DNA of 64,000 nucleotides from Candidatus Gastranaerophilales bacterium (lineage in GTDB: Bacteria > Cyanobacteriota > Vampirovibrionia > Gastranaerophilales > Gastranaerophilaceae). Of this stretch, positions 1 through 8,361 are shown piece after piece. The DNA lies in NCBI GenBank assembly GCA_944323735.1, contig CALUTO010000008.1, positions 20,215-84,214 of the forward strand. The letters run 5' to 3'. Within the stretch, counting starts at the first letter, position 1. Every line of letters begins with the position of its first letter. Under the pieces are notes generated by a model that did no database searches, had not been told where the DNA came from, and worked only from the letters and a program-made list of their open reading frames with translations. The position numbers were made by a program, and so were the translations under genes.

Positions 1-1160
1 TGAATTAAATGCGGCTCGACTTTTTCTTCAAAAATCAAATCCAGCACCTGCCCCCAGTTATCGCAATCATCGGCATGAATACCGATTTCAGCAGCTTTAG
101 ATTTTGCATCTTCTACTGTATAGACCTCGCCGAAGTCTATTCCGGTATATTCCTGAATTGCACCAATCATAGTTTTTCTATCCCAAGGAGGGGTCAAATC
201 AATCTCTTTTCCCTGATAGGTTATTTTCATTGTACCCAGTACCTCCTGAGCAATCGTGCTTATGAGATTTTCGGTTAATGCCATCATTTCGTTATAATCA
301 ACATAAGCCTGATAAAGCTCCATCATGGTAAACTCGGGATTGTGTCTTGTGTCAATTCCTTCATTTCTGAAACTTCTGTTAATTTCAAAAATTTTCTCCG
401 ACAATCCTCCGACCATCAGCCTTTTCAAATACAATTCCGGTGCTATTCTCATATACATATCCATATCCAGTGCATTGTGATGTGTAATGAAAGGTCTTGC
501 ATTTGCACCGCCTGCCTGAGGGTGAAGCATCGGAGTTTCAACTTCAAGAAATCCCTGCGCTGTCAGATATTCCCTGATTTTTTGTATAATCTTACTTCTC
601 TTTTTAAAAGTCTCACGAACATCCTCATTAACAATAAGGTCAACGTATCTCTGGCGGTATTTGTTTTCAACGTCAGAAAAAGAGCTGAAATTCTCAAGCT
701 GCTCTCTTACTTCTTTGCTTATCTGTTTATTTGGCAATGGGAGAAGAGACTTTGACAAAAGTTTCAGATATGAAGCTTTGATTGAAAGCTCGCCTCTGGG
801 CGTTCTTCTGATAGTTCCGCTAAACCCGGCAATATCACCGATATCAAGAAGTTTTAACAATTTCATCTGTTCTTCCGAAAGATTTTCTTTATGACAGAAT
901 ATCTGAATTTTTCCGGTATCATCCATCAAATCAATAAACATTCCGGAATTTCTCATCGCCATAATACGACCCGCAACTGAATAAGCATCCTGAGTTTCTT
1001 CTCCGGCCTGTAAATTTTCATATTTATCCTGAAGAAATTTTGCAGAAGCATTTTTGTCAAAAGAGTAGGGATATGGATTTATTCCTCTGTCTGCAAGTTC
1101 GGTAAGTTTTTGTATTCTGGTATTTCGGATTGCATTTTGGGTATGATTTTGCTCTTGCAT
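1..1160 (-). CDS. lysS: Lysyl-tRNA synthetase (class II), 3' end cut off by window
   Basis: Charges tRNA-Lys with lysine using ATP, in the cytoplasm. The minus strand is open from an ATG at 1158-1160, preceded by a GAGG ribosome site, to the window edge. About 386 residues are visible, against roughly 500 for the whole enzyme. The N-terminal part looks like the OB-fold anticodon-binding domain. It is followed by class II motif 2, read as FRNEGIDTRHNPEF at about 290-330, and TMMELYQAY. The C-terminal catalytic end including motif 3 lies outside the window. It is divergent from rsgA. A tRNA-Lys gene lies at the other end of this window. Confidence 0.95.
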   Translation of the reverse strand, partial: MQEQNHTQNAIRNTRIQKLTELADRGINPYPYSFDKNASAKFLQDKYENLQAGEETQDAYSVAGRIMAMRNSGMFIDLMDDTGKIQIFCHKENLSEEQMKLLKLLDIGDIAGFSGTIRRTPRGELSIKASYLKLLSKSLLPLPNKQISKEVREQLENFSSFSDVENKYRQRYVDLIVNEDVRETFKKRSKIIQKIREYLTAQGFLEVETPMLHPQAGGANARPFITHHNALDMDMYMRIAPELYLKRLMVGGLSEKIFEINRSFRNEGIDTRHNPEFTMMELYQAYVDYNEMMALTENLISTIAQEVLGTMKITYQGKEIDLTPPWDRKTMIGAIQEYTGIDFGEVYTVEDAKSKAAEIGIHADDCDNWGQVLDLIFEEKVEPHLI

Positions 1161-1234
1161 ATTTTTTCCTCGTATTTTATTTCACATAATTTTTCATGAC
1201 TCTACTGACTTTATTTTAGCAAAAATATGAAAAA

Positions 1235-1263
1235 TTTACATTGAATATTGTATAAGCTATAAT
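1235..1263 (+). promoter_or_regulatory. Sigma70-type promoter for rsgA
   Basis: The -35 box TTTACA (1235-1240) and -10 box TATAAT (1258-1263) are separated by 17 bp. Transcription would start near 1270, only about two bases before the preferred ATG at 1272, so the message would have almost no 5' leader. Confidence 0.6.
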
Positions 1264-1271
1264 TGAATGTG

Positions 1272-2294
1272 ATGAACGGGCAAATTATTAAAATACATTC
1301 GGATTTTTATTACACAAATACGGATAACGGCGTGTTTGAATGTAAAATAAGAGAAATTCTGAAAAAACAGAAAGAACAGATTTTTGTAGGAGATTATGTC
1401 AAACTGACCGGGGAAAATTTTGATTCAAAACAGGCTTTTATTCAGGAAATTCTTCCCCGTAAAAATTTTATAACAAAACCCAAAGTTGCCAATATTGATA
1501 AAGTTGTTATTGTATCCTCAATTAAACAGCCCGAACTTGATTTCGAACAGTTAAACAGATATTTATGTTTTTGTGAATACTACAAACTAAAACCTGTTTT
1601 ATGTTTCAACAAAAATGATTTATGCGATAACGAAGACATCGTTACAAAAATTTATAATATCTATGAAAATGCCGGATATGAAATCGTTTTTACTTCCGCA
1701 TTAAATAAAAACGGACTTTGCGAGCTGGAAAATATTCTGACCGGCTGCACAACTGTTCTTTGCGGAGCATCAGGCGTCGGCAAATCATCTATCGCCAATG
1801 CCCTGAACTCCAGTCTCAACATAAAAACAAAGCCAATAAGCGAAAAAACAGGAAGAGGAACTCATACCACCAGACACTGTGAAATTATTGAACTTGAATT
1901 TGAGGATAAAAGAACTGCAAGACTCGTTGATACACCGGGTTTCAGTCATTTAAAATTTGACTTTTTGCTTCCTGCGGAAATCGGAAATCTTTTTCCTGAA
2001 ATTAACAGCTTAAAAAACAGCTGCAAATTCAAAGATTGTCTGCATGAAAAAGAAAAAGGCTGCAATGTTCTTGTGCACATAGAGTCTATTGATAAATCGA
2101 GATACGAAAGCTACCTAAAATTCGTAAACGAAGCAAAAGAGTACAAAACAAAAGTTACATATTCCGGTAAAAAAACAGAAAGCAGCTCAAAAATAGTACA
2201 CAATAAAAAATTAACCAAAATAAGCAGTAAAAAACGTGTCACCTCAAGAAAAAAAGAAAATCAAGACACGCACAAAGGGGAATATAATGAATGA
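1272..2294 (+). CDS. rsgA: Ribosome small-subunit-dependent GTPase A
   Basis: A circularly permuted GTPase that helps late 30S ribosomal subunit maturation. An N-terminal OB-fold is followed by motifs in the permuted order: G4 NKND near residue 114, G1 GASGVGKSS near 165 and G3 DTPG near 220. A C-terminal zinc-binding stretch with C-x4-C-x-H-x5-C follows near 250-265. The tail is rich in Lys and Ser. TTG (1263) and GTG (1269) codons are also in frame, but the TTG lies inside the -10 box, so ATG 1272 is preferred. No Shine-Dalgarno sequence is visible. The 3' end overlaps the ispA start by 8 bp, indicating an operon. Confidence 0.93.
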   Translation: MNGQIIKIHSDFYYTNTDNGVFECKIREILKKQKEQIFVGDYVKLTGENFDSKQAFIQEILPRKNFITKPKVANIDKVVIVSSIKQPELDFEQLNRYLCFCEYYKLKPVLCFNKNDLCDNEDIVTKIYNIYENAGYEIVFTSALNKNGLCELENILTGCTTVLCGASGVGKSSIANALNSSLNIKTKPISEKTGRGTHTTRHCEIIELEFEDKRTARLVDTPGFSHLKFDFLLPAEIGNLFPEINSLKNSCKFKDCLHEKEKGCNVLVHIESIDKSRYESYLKFVNEAKEYKTKVTYSGKKTESSSKIVHNKKLTKISSKKRVTSRKKENQDTHKGEYNE

Positions 2295-3168
2295 TTCGCT
2301 AAAATCAAAAATAAATGAATACAAAGATGCAGTAAACAAAAAACTGGATGAATACCTGAAAGTTCAATATCCGGAAGAAATCTGGGACTCAATGAGGTAT
2401 TCCGTTCTCTCGGGAGGAAAAAGAATTCGTCCGCTGCTGGTTCTGGAGACCTGTAATGCTCTGTCGGGAGATTACCTGAAAGCAATTCCTGTTGCATGCG
2501 CAATAGAAATGCTGCATTCCCAGAGCCTTATCCATGACGATTTACCCTGCATGGACAATGATGACTACCGGCGAGGAAAACTCACAAATCACAAGGTTTT
2601 TGGTGAATCTACCGCAGTTCTGGCCGGAGACGCACTGCTTTCGTTTGCACCGCAGATTATTTTGCAGCACACAAAATGTGAGGATTCGATAAAATTAAAA
2701 CTTCTTGAAGAATTTTTTATAAGCGCAGGTGCTGAAAAACTAATCGCCGGACAGGTTGTGGATATAGCATCGGAAGGAAAACAAATAGACAAAAATACTC
2801 TTGACTTTATTCACAAAAACAAAACCGGAGCTCTGTTCTGTCTGTCAGTACGTTCAGGAGCAATGATTGCAGGAGCTGACGGAAAAACTCTTGAAAATCT
2901 GACCGAATTCGCAAAAAAAATCGGACTTGCCTTCCAGATCTCAGATGACATTCTGGATGAAACCGCTACGCTTGAAACTCTCGGTAAAACTCCCCACAAA
3001 GACAAACAGGCAGGCAAAGTAACATACCTGAGCTTTTACGGAATGGAAGAAGCAAAAAAACGTTTGGATTTTCTTTGCAGCAGTGCTTGTGATATACTTG
3101 AGAAGAACAAAATAAATTCGGATATTTTACGAGAGATTACACTGAGTATCAATGAAAGGGTCAAGTAA
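2287..3168 (+). CDS. ispA: Polyprenyl (farnesyl/geranylgeranyl) diphosphate synthase
   Basis: Condenses isopentenyl diphosphate with allylic diphosphates to make C15-C20 prenyl chains. The first aspartate-rich motif is DDLPCMDNDD (about residues 80-90) and the second is DDILD (about 217). The 293-residue length is typical of the IspA family. The ATG at 2287 follows an AAAGGGG ribosome site. A longer in-frame reading from 2236 lies wholly inside rsgA and is less likely. Its stop overlaps the start of the next gene by one base (TAATG), so translation is probably coupled. Product chain length cannot be read with certainty. Confidence 0.92.
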   Translation: MNDSLKSKINEYKDAVNKKLDEYLKVQYPEEIWDSMRYSVLSGGKRIRPLLVLETCNALSGDYLKAIPVACAIEMLHSQSLIHDDLPCMDNDDYRRGKLTNHKVFGESTAVLAGDALLSFAPQIILQHTKCEDSIKLKLLEEFFISAGAEKLIAGQVVDIASEGKQIDKNTLDFIHKNKTGALFCLSVRSGAMIAGADGKTLENLTEFAKKIGLAFQISDDILDETATLETLGKTPHKDKQAGKVTYLSFYGMEEAKKRLDFLCSSACDILEKNKINSDILREITLSINERVK

Positions 3169-3620
3169 TGTATGAAATTAATACAGGCTCTGAGGTTTTA
3201 ATAAACGGAATAATTGCCGCATGTGTAGCACAGATATTAAAAGTAATATTTTTCTATATAAAAAACAGAAAGATAAATTTTAAAATCTTTACAACAACAG
3301 GAGGAATGCCCAGTTCCCACAGCGCAGGCGTAATCGGAATTGCGACAACAGTCGGTCTGGTTGACGGTTTTAATTCCGTTACTTTTGCTATAGCATTCGG
3401 ATACTCAATGGTAGTCATGTATGATGCAGCAGGTGTAAGACGCTCTGCCGGAAAAATTGCCGCATCTTTAAACAGGGTAATGGAAGATTTCTATGCACAC
3501 CGCCCGTCTGCAGCAGGTGAAAAACTAAAAGAGCTTCTCGGACATACGCCTTTTGAAGTTTTTGTCGGTGCTATTTTAGGTGCAGCCATAGCTTGTTTTC
3601 TACATTTTTATGTTTTGTAA
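3168..3620 (+). CDS. Divergent PAP2 family (DUF212, YuiD-like) membrane protein
   Basis: A 150-residue protein with several hydrophobic segments. It has the signature GGMPSSHSAGV near residue 45, a form of the acid phosphatase/haloperoxidase P-S-S-H motif, and a conserved RRSAGK element near 93. Members resemble PAP2 phosphatases but are short, and their substrate is not established. Placement directly behind prenyl diphosphate synthase, with a one-base overlap, suggests a role in polyprenyl phosphate metabolism. That role is inference. Confidence 0.85.
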   Translation: MYEINTGSEVLINGIIAACVAQILKVIFFYIKNRKINFKIFTTTGGMPSSHSAGVIGIATTVGLVDGFNSVTFAIAFGYSMVVMYDAAGVRRSAGKIAASLNRVMEDFYAHRPSAAGEKLKELLGHTPFEVFVGAILGAAIACFLHFYVL

Positions 3621-3709
3621 TTCATTTTGTCGTGCAAATTAAAAAATATAAATCAGAATTCTAAAAACAAATCTCTTTACCGGATAATTATCATCGGAAT
3701 TATTTAATT

Positions 3710-5380
3710 ATGGTCAACAAATTTAATTTTTTGGACAACTTTACTGATGCAGCTATTGTAATTGACGATACAGGAAAAATTTTGTTCAAAAATTATATGT
3801 TTTTAAAATCTTTCGGAAACATAAAAAATCTGGAACGTTTTTCTTATTATTTCAGCTTTGATATCTGTCTGCTTGATACAGATAATATACAAAAAGCAAA
3901 TCCTATTTATTTCGCAGTTTCGTCAGATGAAAATTTTTTTGCATCCTGTGTCTATCAGAAAACAAAAGACATGTTTCAATACTTTGAAATTTCTTCATTT
4001 TTTTATGAAAACAGTAAAGTTATCCTTTTTCACGATGTAACCGTTGCAAAAAACTATACTGAACTAAAAAACAGTTTCGAAAAACTTAACAAAGATTACA
4101 AAGTTCTCGCCGATGAAAATAAAGATTTTGCAAATTTTCAGCAAAAAGCCCAGAATCAAGCTATAAAAATGGCACTTATGCACAGAGTATCAAATGTCAT
4201 CAGAGAATCTATAAATATAAACAAAATTATCAGTTCAGCTCTGAAGGAATTATACAATCTTTTTGCGGCAATAAAAGTCTACTATACAAAAATAGAAGAT
4301 AACAAATACATTATTGAACATGTATATCCGTCAAAATATAAAAACTGCATAGAAACAGTAATCGAGCTGGAACCTGAAGCACTAAGGGATATTCTTTCCA
4401 AAAATATAAGAATAAATCACTGCCTTAAAGAATATCTTAACAGCAAAAATACATATCCTGCACCGGTAACGAGGATTATAGTACCTGTTTACAGAATGAA
4501 TGAAACACTGGGTCTTCTTATAATTTATACAGCACAAAAAAATACGGCGGAACTGCAAAACGATGTGCTGCAATCAATTGCAACACAGCTTGCAACAGCA
4601 ATTGTACAGGCATCTTTATTCGAACAAATTACCGCAAAAAATGAAGAGCTTCAAACTACGCTTACAGAACTGAAGGAAACACAAATTCAGCTTATAAATT
4701 CAGAAAAAATGGCGTCTCTGGGGCAGCTTGTAGCAGGTGTTGCACATGAAATAAATACACCTCTAGGCTCAATAAATTCAAACAACGGTATCCTGAACAA
4801 ACTAATAAAAAGAATGCCTGCTGATAAAAATCTTGAAACTATGTTAAAAATCAATGAAATAGACAAAGAGGCAATAAAACGGATAAGCCAGATAGTACAG
4901 AGTTTGAAAAAATTTGTACGCCTTGACGAGTCCGAGCTGCAATTTGCTGATATAAACAGAGAGATTGATCTGACCCTCGAAATAATAAAACATGAAACAA
5001 AAAATAAAATAAAAATAATAAAAAACTATTCTGAATTACCTCAGATAAAATGCTATCCGAACATTTTAAATCAGGTTTTTATGAATTTACTCGTGAATGC
5101 CTGCCAGAGTATTGAAACAGACGGAGAAATAAATATAACAACAGAATTTTCAGACGGATTTTTAACGGTAAAAATAAAAGACAACGGCACAGGTATAGAC
5201 GAGTCAATAAAAGATAAAATTTTTACTGCCGGTACAACAACAAAAAAAATAGGAATAGGCACAGGTCTCGGACTTGCAATTTCGCAAAAAATCATCCAGA
5301 AACACAATGGAACAATCTCTTTTACATCTGAAAAAGGCAAAGGAACAGAGTTTATTTTAAAAATCCCTCAAATGCAGTAA
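3710..5380 (+). CDS. PAS-GAF sensor histidine kinase, soluble, orphan
   Basis: A 556-residue signalling kinase. The N-terminal 110 residues look like a PAS domain. A coiled coil follows, then a GAF-like region (about 150-300), a second coiled coil and the kinase core. The H-box GVAHEINTP puts the phospho-accepting His near 345. The N-box NQVFMNLLVNACQSIE is near 452 and the G boxes are DNGTGIDE and GTGLGLAISQKI. No transmembrane segment is visible, so it should sense a cytoplasmic cue. No response regulator is adjacent, and the next gene is a GNAT protein 23 bp downstream. The signal is unknown. Confidence 0.9.
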   Translation: MVNKFNFLDNFTDAAIVIDDTGKILFKNYMFLKSFGNIKNLERFSYYFSFDICLLDTDNIQKANPIYFAVSSDENFFASCVYQKTKDMFQYFEISSFFYENSKVILFHDVTVAKNYTELKNSFEKLNKDYKVLADENKDFANFQQKAQNQAIKMALMHRVSNVIRESININKIISSALKELYNLFAAIKVYYTKIEDNKYIIEHVYPSKYKNCIETVIELEPEALRDILSKNIRINHCLKEYLNSKNTYPAPVTRIIVPVYRMNETLGLLIIYTAQKNTAELQNDVLQSIATQLATAIVQASLFEQITAKNEELQTTLTELKETQIQLINSEKMASLGQLVAGVAHEINTPLGSINSNNGILNKLIKRMPADKNLETMLKINEIDKEAIKRISQIVQSLKKFVRLDESELQFADINREIDLTLEIIKHETKNKIKIIKNYSELPQIKCYPNILNQVFMNLLVNACQSIETDGEINITTEFSDGFLTVKIKDNGTGIDESIKDKIFTAGTTTKKIGIGTGLGLAISQKIIQKHNGTISFTSEKGKGTEFILKIPQMQ

Positions 5381-5403
5381 TAAAAATATGATATATTATT
5401 ATT

Positions 5404-6420
5404 ATGGCTAAGATAAGAACTCTCGCATTCAATGATATTCACAAAGTAAAAAAGATGATATCCATGCTTCCGGCTGCAGAAAGTGAAAATTTCTATTTCG
5501 GTCTTGGTGAAGCATATATCCCGTTTCCTTTCAATTTTTTACACGGACTGCTCCCTTTAAAATTTAAATTCTGCAATGAATCTTATGTAGCCACAGATAA
5601 AGGCGAAATCAACGGGATGATATCACTTAATGCGATACCCGGAAATCATTGCAGCTGGAGAATAAACAAACTTATCCTGAAAGAAAATGCCTATGATACA
5701 GGCAGACAGCTTGTTGACTACGTTGTGGCAAGATACGGTGCAGCAGGCGCAAATACTTTCATTGTACGGGTAGACGAAAATCAGGAAGAAATTATCGAAC
5801 TATTTTCAAAAGGCTGCGGTTTCAGGGTCTGTTCATCCGAACAGCTGTGGAAAATGAAAGAAATAAATCTCCGGCAGCCGTTTTTTGATAAAGGATTTTT
5901 CCGTCCGTTCAAAAAAGCTGATGCGAAAGAGGTCACTGCACTCTATAATGAACTAATTCTCCCGTATTTCAGATACTCACTGGAAAAAAAGAAGCAGGAG
6001 TTTTATGATGTACTTTTTTCAGGATTAAGCAAAAATACTTATTTTAAATATGTTCTCGAGGACAACAGCAAAAACCCCATAAAAGGGTATTTCTCAATTC
6101 AAACGGATGATAACAAAAACTTTATACTTGATATAAATCTTATACAGCCGTATATTGAGCATTACCCTGATATTATAAATTTTTGCATCGGACAAATTCT
6201 CATTCGCAAAAAAGATTTTAATCTCTACATTCTCAACAAAAAATATCAGAGTACTTCCTCAAAAACAGAAGAATATTTAAACACAAACGGGTTTGAATGT
6301 ATCAATCACAGAATAGTTATGGTAAAAGATTTTTATAAACGTATTCAGGAGCCTGAAAGATTTGCAAAACCGGCTATTGTATTTAATGACATAGGAAGGA
6401 AACCTGCATTTAAAATTTAA
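5404..6420 (+). CDS. GNAT-like acetyltransferase domain protein
   Basis: 338 residues, not assigned to a named family. The first half has a GNAT-like pattern: an R-x-L N-terminal strand, a central CSWRINKLIL strand, then LVDYVVARYGAAGANTFIVRVD followed by a GCGFRVCSSEQLW strand. The second half repeats a similar start, FFRPFKKADAKEVTALYNEL, so it may be two tandem GNAT folds of which one is degenerate. Substrate cannot be inferred. It lies 23 bp after the histidine kinase and may be co-transcribed. The genes that follow run in the opposite direction. Confidence 0.6.
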   Translation: MAKIRTLAFNDIHKVKKMISMLPAAESENFYFGLGEAYIPFPFNFLHGLLPLKFKFCNESYVATDKGEINGMISLNAIPGNHCSWRINKLILKENAYDTGRQLVDYVVARYGAAGANTFIVRVDENQEEIIELFSKGCGFRVCSSEQLWKMKEINLRQPFFDKGFFRPFKKADAKEVTALYNELILPYFRYSLEKKKQEFYDVLFSGLSKNTYFKYVLEDNSKNPIKGYFSIQTDDNKNFILDINLIQPYIEHYPDIINFCIGQILIRKKDFNLYILNKKYQSTSSKTEEYLNTNGFECINHRIVMVKDFYKRIQEPERFAKPAIVFNDIGRKPAFKI

Positions 6421-6466
6421 TAAATTTTTCCAAACTGATTTTGTATCAATCTTTTTGCTGCACCGG

Positions 6467-7417
6467 TTAAAATTTCGTAGTATGCAAAATATCTAAAAGA
6501 CAAAACTGCATTTTTTTGACTCTCTCTTCAAGCGGATGATGAACAGCTGAATTGATATTTTTTAGTTTTGTGCATTCCAGATAATGTATGTCAGAATAAT
6601 TATCAAATGCCTGAAAAGAAAGTTTTTGCTCCAGTAACAAAAGTTTTTGAAAAAGTTTATCGTCATTACTTTTATAAACATTAGTTTCTTTAAATAAAAA
6701 GTTGTTAAGTTTTAAAAAATAGATATTATCGGAATGCAAACCGATGACCTTTGTTCTCATTATTTTTTTAAAGAAATGTATGCTGCCGCCTGTAACTGCA
6801 TAATCACAAAATAAAAATTTTTTCGGAGATTTTTTAACTTTCTCGGCGGTCAATCCCTGCCCCTTCAAAAATCTTATATATCTGGAAAATCCCTCCTGAT
6901 GAACAATTGATTTTACTGTTACTTTATTTACCATATGAGACACGCCTGAAAAAGGAATGCGTTTTGTTTCATTTCCCAGATATTCAAGGCACTTTGAAAC
7001 CGCCGAAAAAGAACGCCCCACTGAAATAAACACATAATTGCCTTCTCCATATTTTTTATCGAAAATTTTTTTTATAAGTCTTGCAGTGTCCACAATAATT
7101 TCCGCATTTGCAGCCATATCTATCGGTATATTTGAACGTATTGCCTGTATTTGCAAAGGTGACAATTTTTCATAATTTCTGTTTGTGAAACTTTCCGTAT
7201 TTTTAAAAGTATTTCTGTATACAAATCCATAGCCCTGTTTGTCTATAGTATGGAGTATCAATTTCCGGTAACTGTTTTTTACGAATACATCGTCCGTTGT
7301 AATATAAAGTTTATCATTTTTATTTATTTTACTTAAATATGCTACCGAATATGTTTTTATGTTCTGCCAGTAGTTTTTTATGTCTATTTTTGAGGTTTTT
7401 ATGGTTGGTATTTTCAT
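6467..7417 (-). CDS. Unknown protein with phosphoribosyltransferase-like motif
   Basis: 316 residues, basic and with no signal peptide. The segment FLFCDYAVTGGSIH near residue 200 resembles the PRPP-binding loop of type I phosphoribosyltransferases (hydrophobic strand, D, T-G-G). An upstream strand, YVFISVGRSFSAVSKCLEYLG near 128, looks like a nucleotide-fold strand and helix. The usual second acidic residue after the D is a tyrosine here, so activity is uncertain. It is followed downstream on the opposite strand by the GNAT gene. No partner gene is evident. Confidence 0.5.
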   Translation of the reverse strand: MKIPTIKTSKIDIKNYWQNIKTYSVAYLSKINKNDKLYITTDDVFVKNSYRKLILHTIDKQGYGFVYRNTFKNTESFTNRNYEKLSPLQIQAIRSNIPIDMAANAEIIVDTARLIKKIFDKKYGEGNYVFISVGRSFSAVSKCLEYLGNETKRIPFSGVSHMVNKVTVKSIVHQEGFSRYIRFLKGQGLTAEKVKKSPKKFLFCDYAVTGGSIHFFKKIMRTKVIGLHSDNIYFLKLNNFLFKETNVYKSNDDKLFQKLLLLEQKLSFQAFDNYSDIHYLECTKLKNINSAVHHPLEERVKKMQFCLLDILHTTKF

Positions 7418-7544
7418 GTTTTATTTAAGTTTACAAAATCAAAAAATTTGTCATTGTCTGTTTTACTATTTTTCAGAGATTAAAAATCCGGCTGAATTGC
7501 TTCTCCAATCCTGCCGGTTACTTTTTATTAATTAATAAGCGTAA

Positions 7545-8168
7545 TTAATATCCGTTTTCAATCCACGGGCGTTCTCTGAATTTTGCACCCATAGCCTCGA
7601 TTTGAGACTTGCAACTCTCAAGATCAACTTTATAATCTTTATAACCTGTAACAATTGTCGCCGTAGTCTCTATATTGTGCTTTACGCATTCTTTTATAAA
7701 TTCCTTCATTGCTTCATAAGCATGGGGCAGCTTCGGCAAAGAAATTGCATTATACACTTGTGCGTTTTCTCCGTTAAAGCTGACGGATACACTGTCAATC
7801 AGACCGACCAGCTCCGGAACTACATTTCTTTTATACACAAGATTTGCCTGACCGTTGGTATTTATTCTTATTTTTAAATGAGGATATTTTTCTCTGATAT
7901 ATTTTGCCGTTTCTTTCAGTTCTTCCAGTCTGAGCATCGGCTCGCCATATCCGCAGAATACTATTTCCTGATATTGTCCGGGTTTTACATCATCGAGCTG
8001 TTTTTTCAACCCCGGCATATCAACTTTTTCTTCAGTCAGGAACAAATTAGCACCGACTACGTCATCCTTTATATCCCGTATGCAGAATACACAATTATTG
8101 GTACATAAATTTGTCAGATTTATGTAGATTTTTCCATATAAGAGGTATATAAAATTGTTCTGGTTCAT
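7545..8168 (-). CDS. Radical SAM protein, TatD-associated family
   Basis: 207 residues. A short N-terminal strand is followed by the cluster motif CTNNCVFC near residue 22. This is the C-x3-C-x2-C pattern that holds the S-adenosylmethionine-binding 4Fe-4S cluster. The SAM-contact motif GYGEPMLR is near 72, and INTNG and SVSFNGENA are visible further on. Length and motifs match the small radical SAM proteins usually found beside TatD nucleases, but no tatD gene is in view. Reaction and substrate of this family are not established. No clear ribosome site precedes the ATG. Confidence 0.8.
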   Translation of the reverse strand: MNQNNFIYLLYGKIYINLTNLCTNNCVFCIRDIKDDVVGANLFLTEEKVDMPGLKKQLDDVKPGQYQEIVFCGYGEPMLRLEELKETAKYIREKYPHLKIRINTNGQANLVYKRNVVPELVGLIDSVSVSFNGENAQVYNAISLPKLPHAYEAMKEFIKECVKHNIETTATIVTGYKDYKVDLESCKSQIEAMGAKFRERPWIENGY

Positions 8169-8361
8169 AAGTTTAATTTTGGCACAACCTCAATGCTATA
8201 ATCAAGTATTGTCATTTTTAAAGTTTTGTGTATACTTATATTAAGGTAACTAATTTAAGTATAGTTTTATGTTACTTTGAGAGGGGTTAATAAAAAGAAA
8301 TTCTTTTTATTGCACCCGAAAATTGTTGCTTTTCAGAAATTTTTTCTGATTTGGTTATTTT

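Noticed and set aside
7495..7525. CCGGC/GCCGG hairpin followed by TTACTTTTT as terminator
   Set aside because: Long loop of about 20 nt, and it would act on the plus strand where no gene precedes it.
7602..8108. Two plus-strand frames of 91 and 76 residues opposite the radical SAM gene
   Set aside because: They are shadows of the gene on the other strand, without ribosome sites or coding character.
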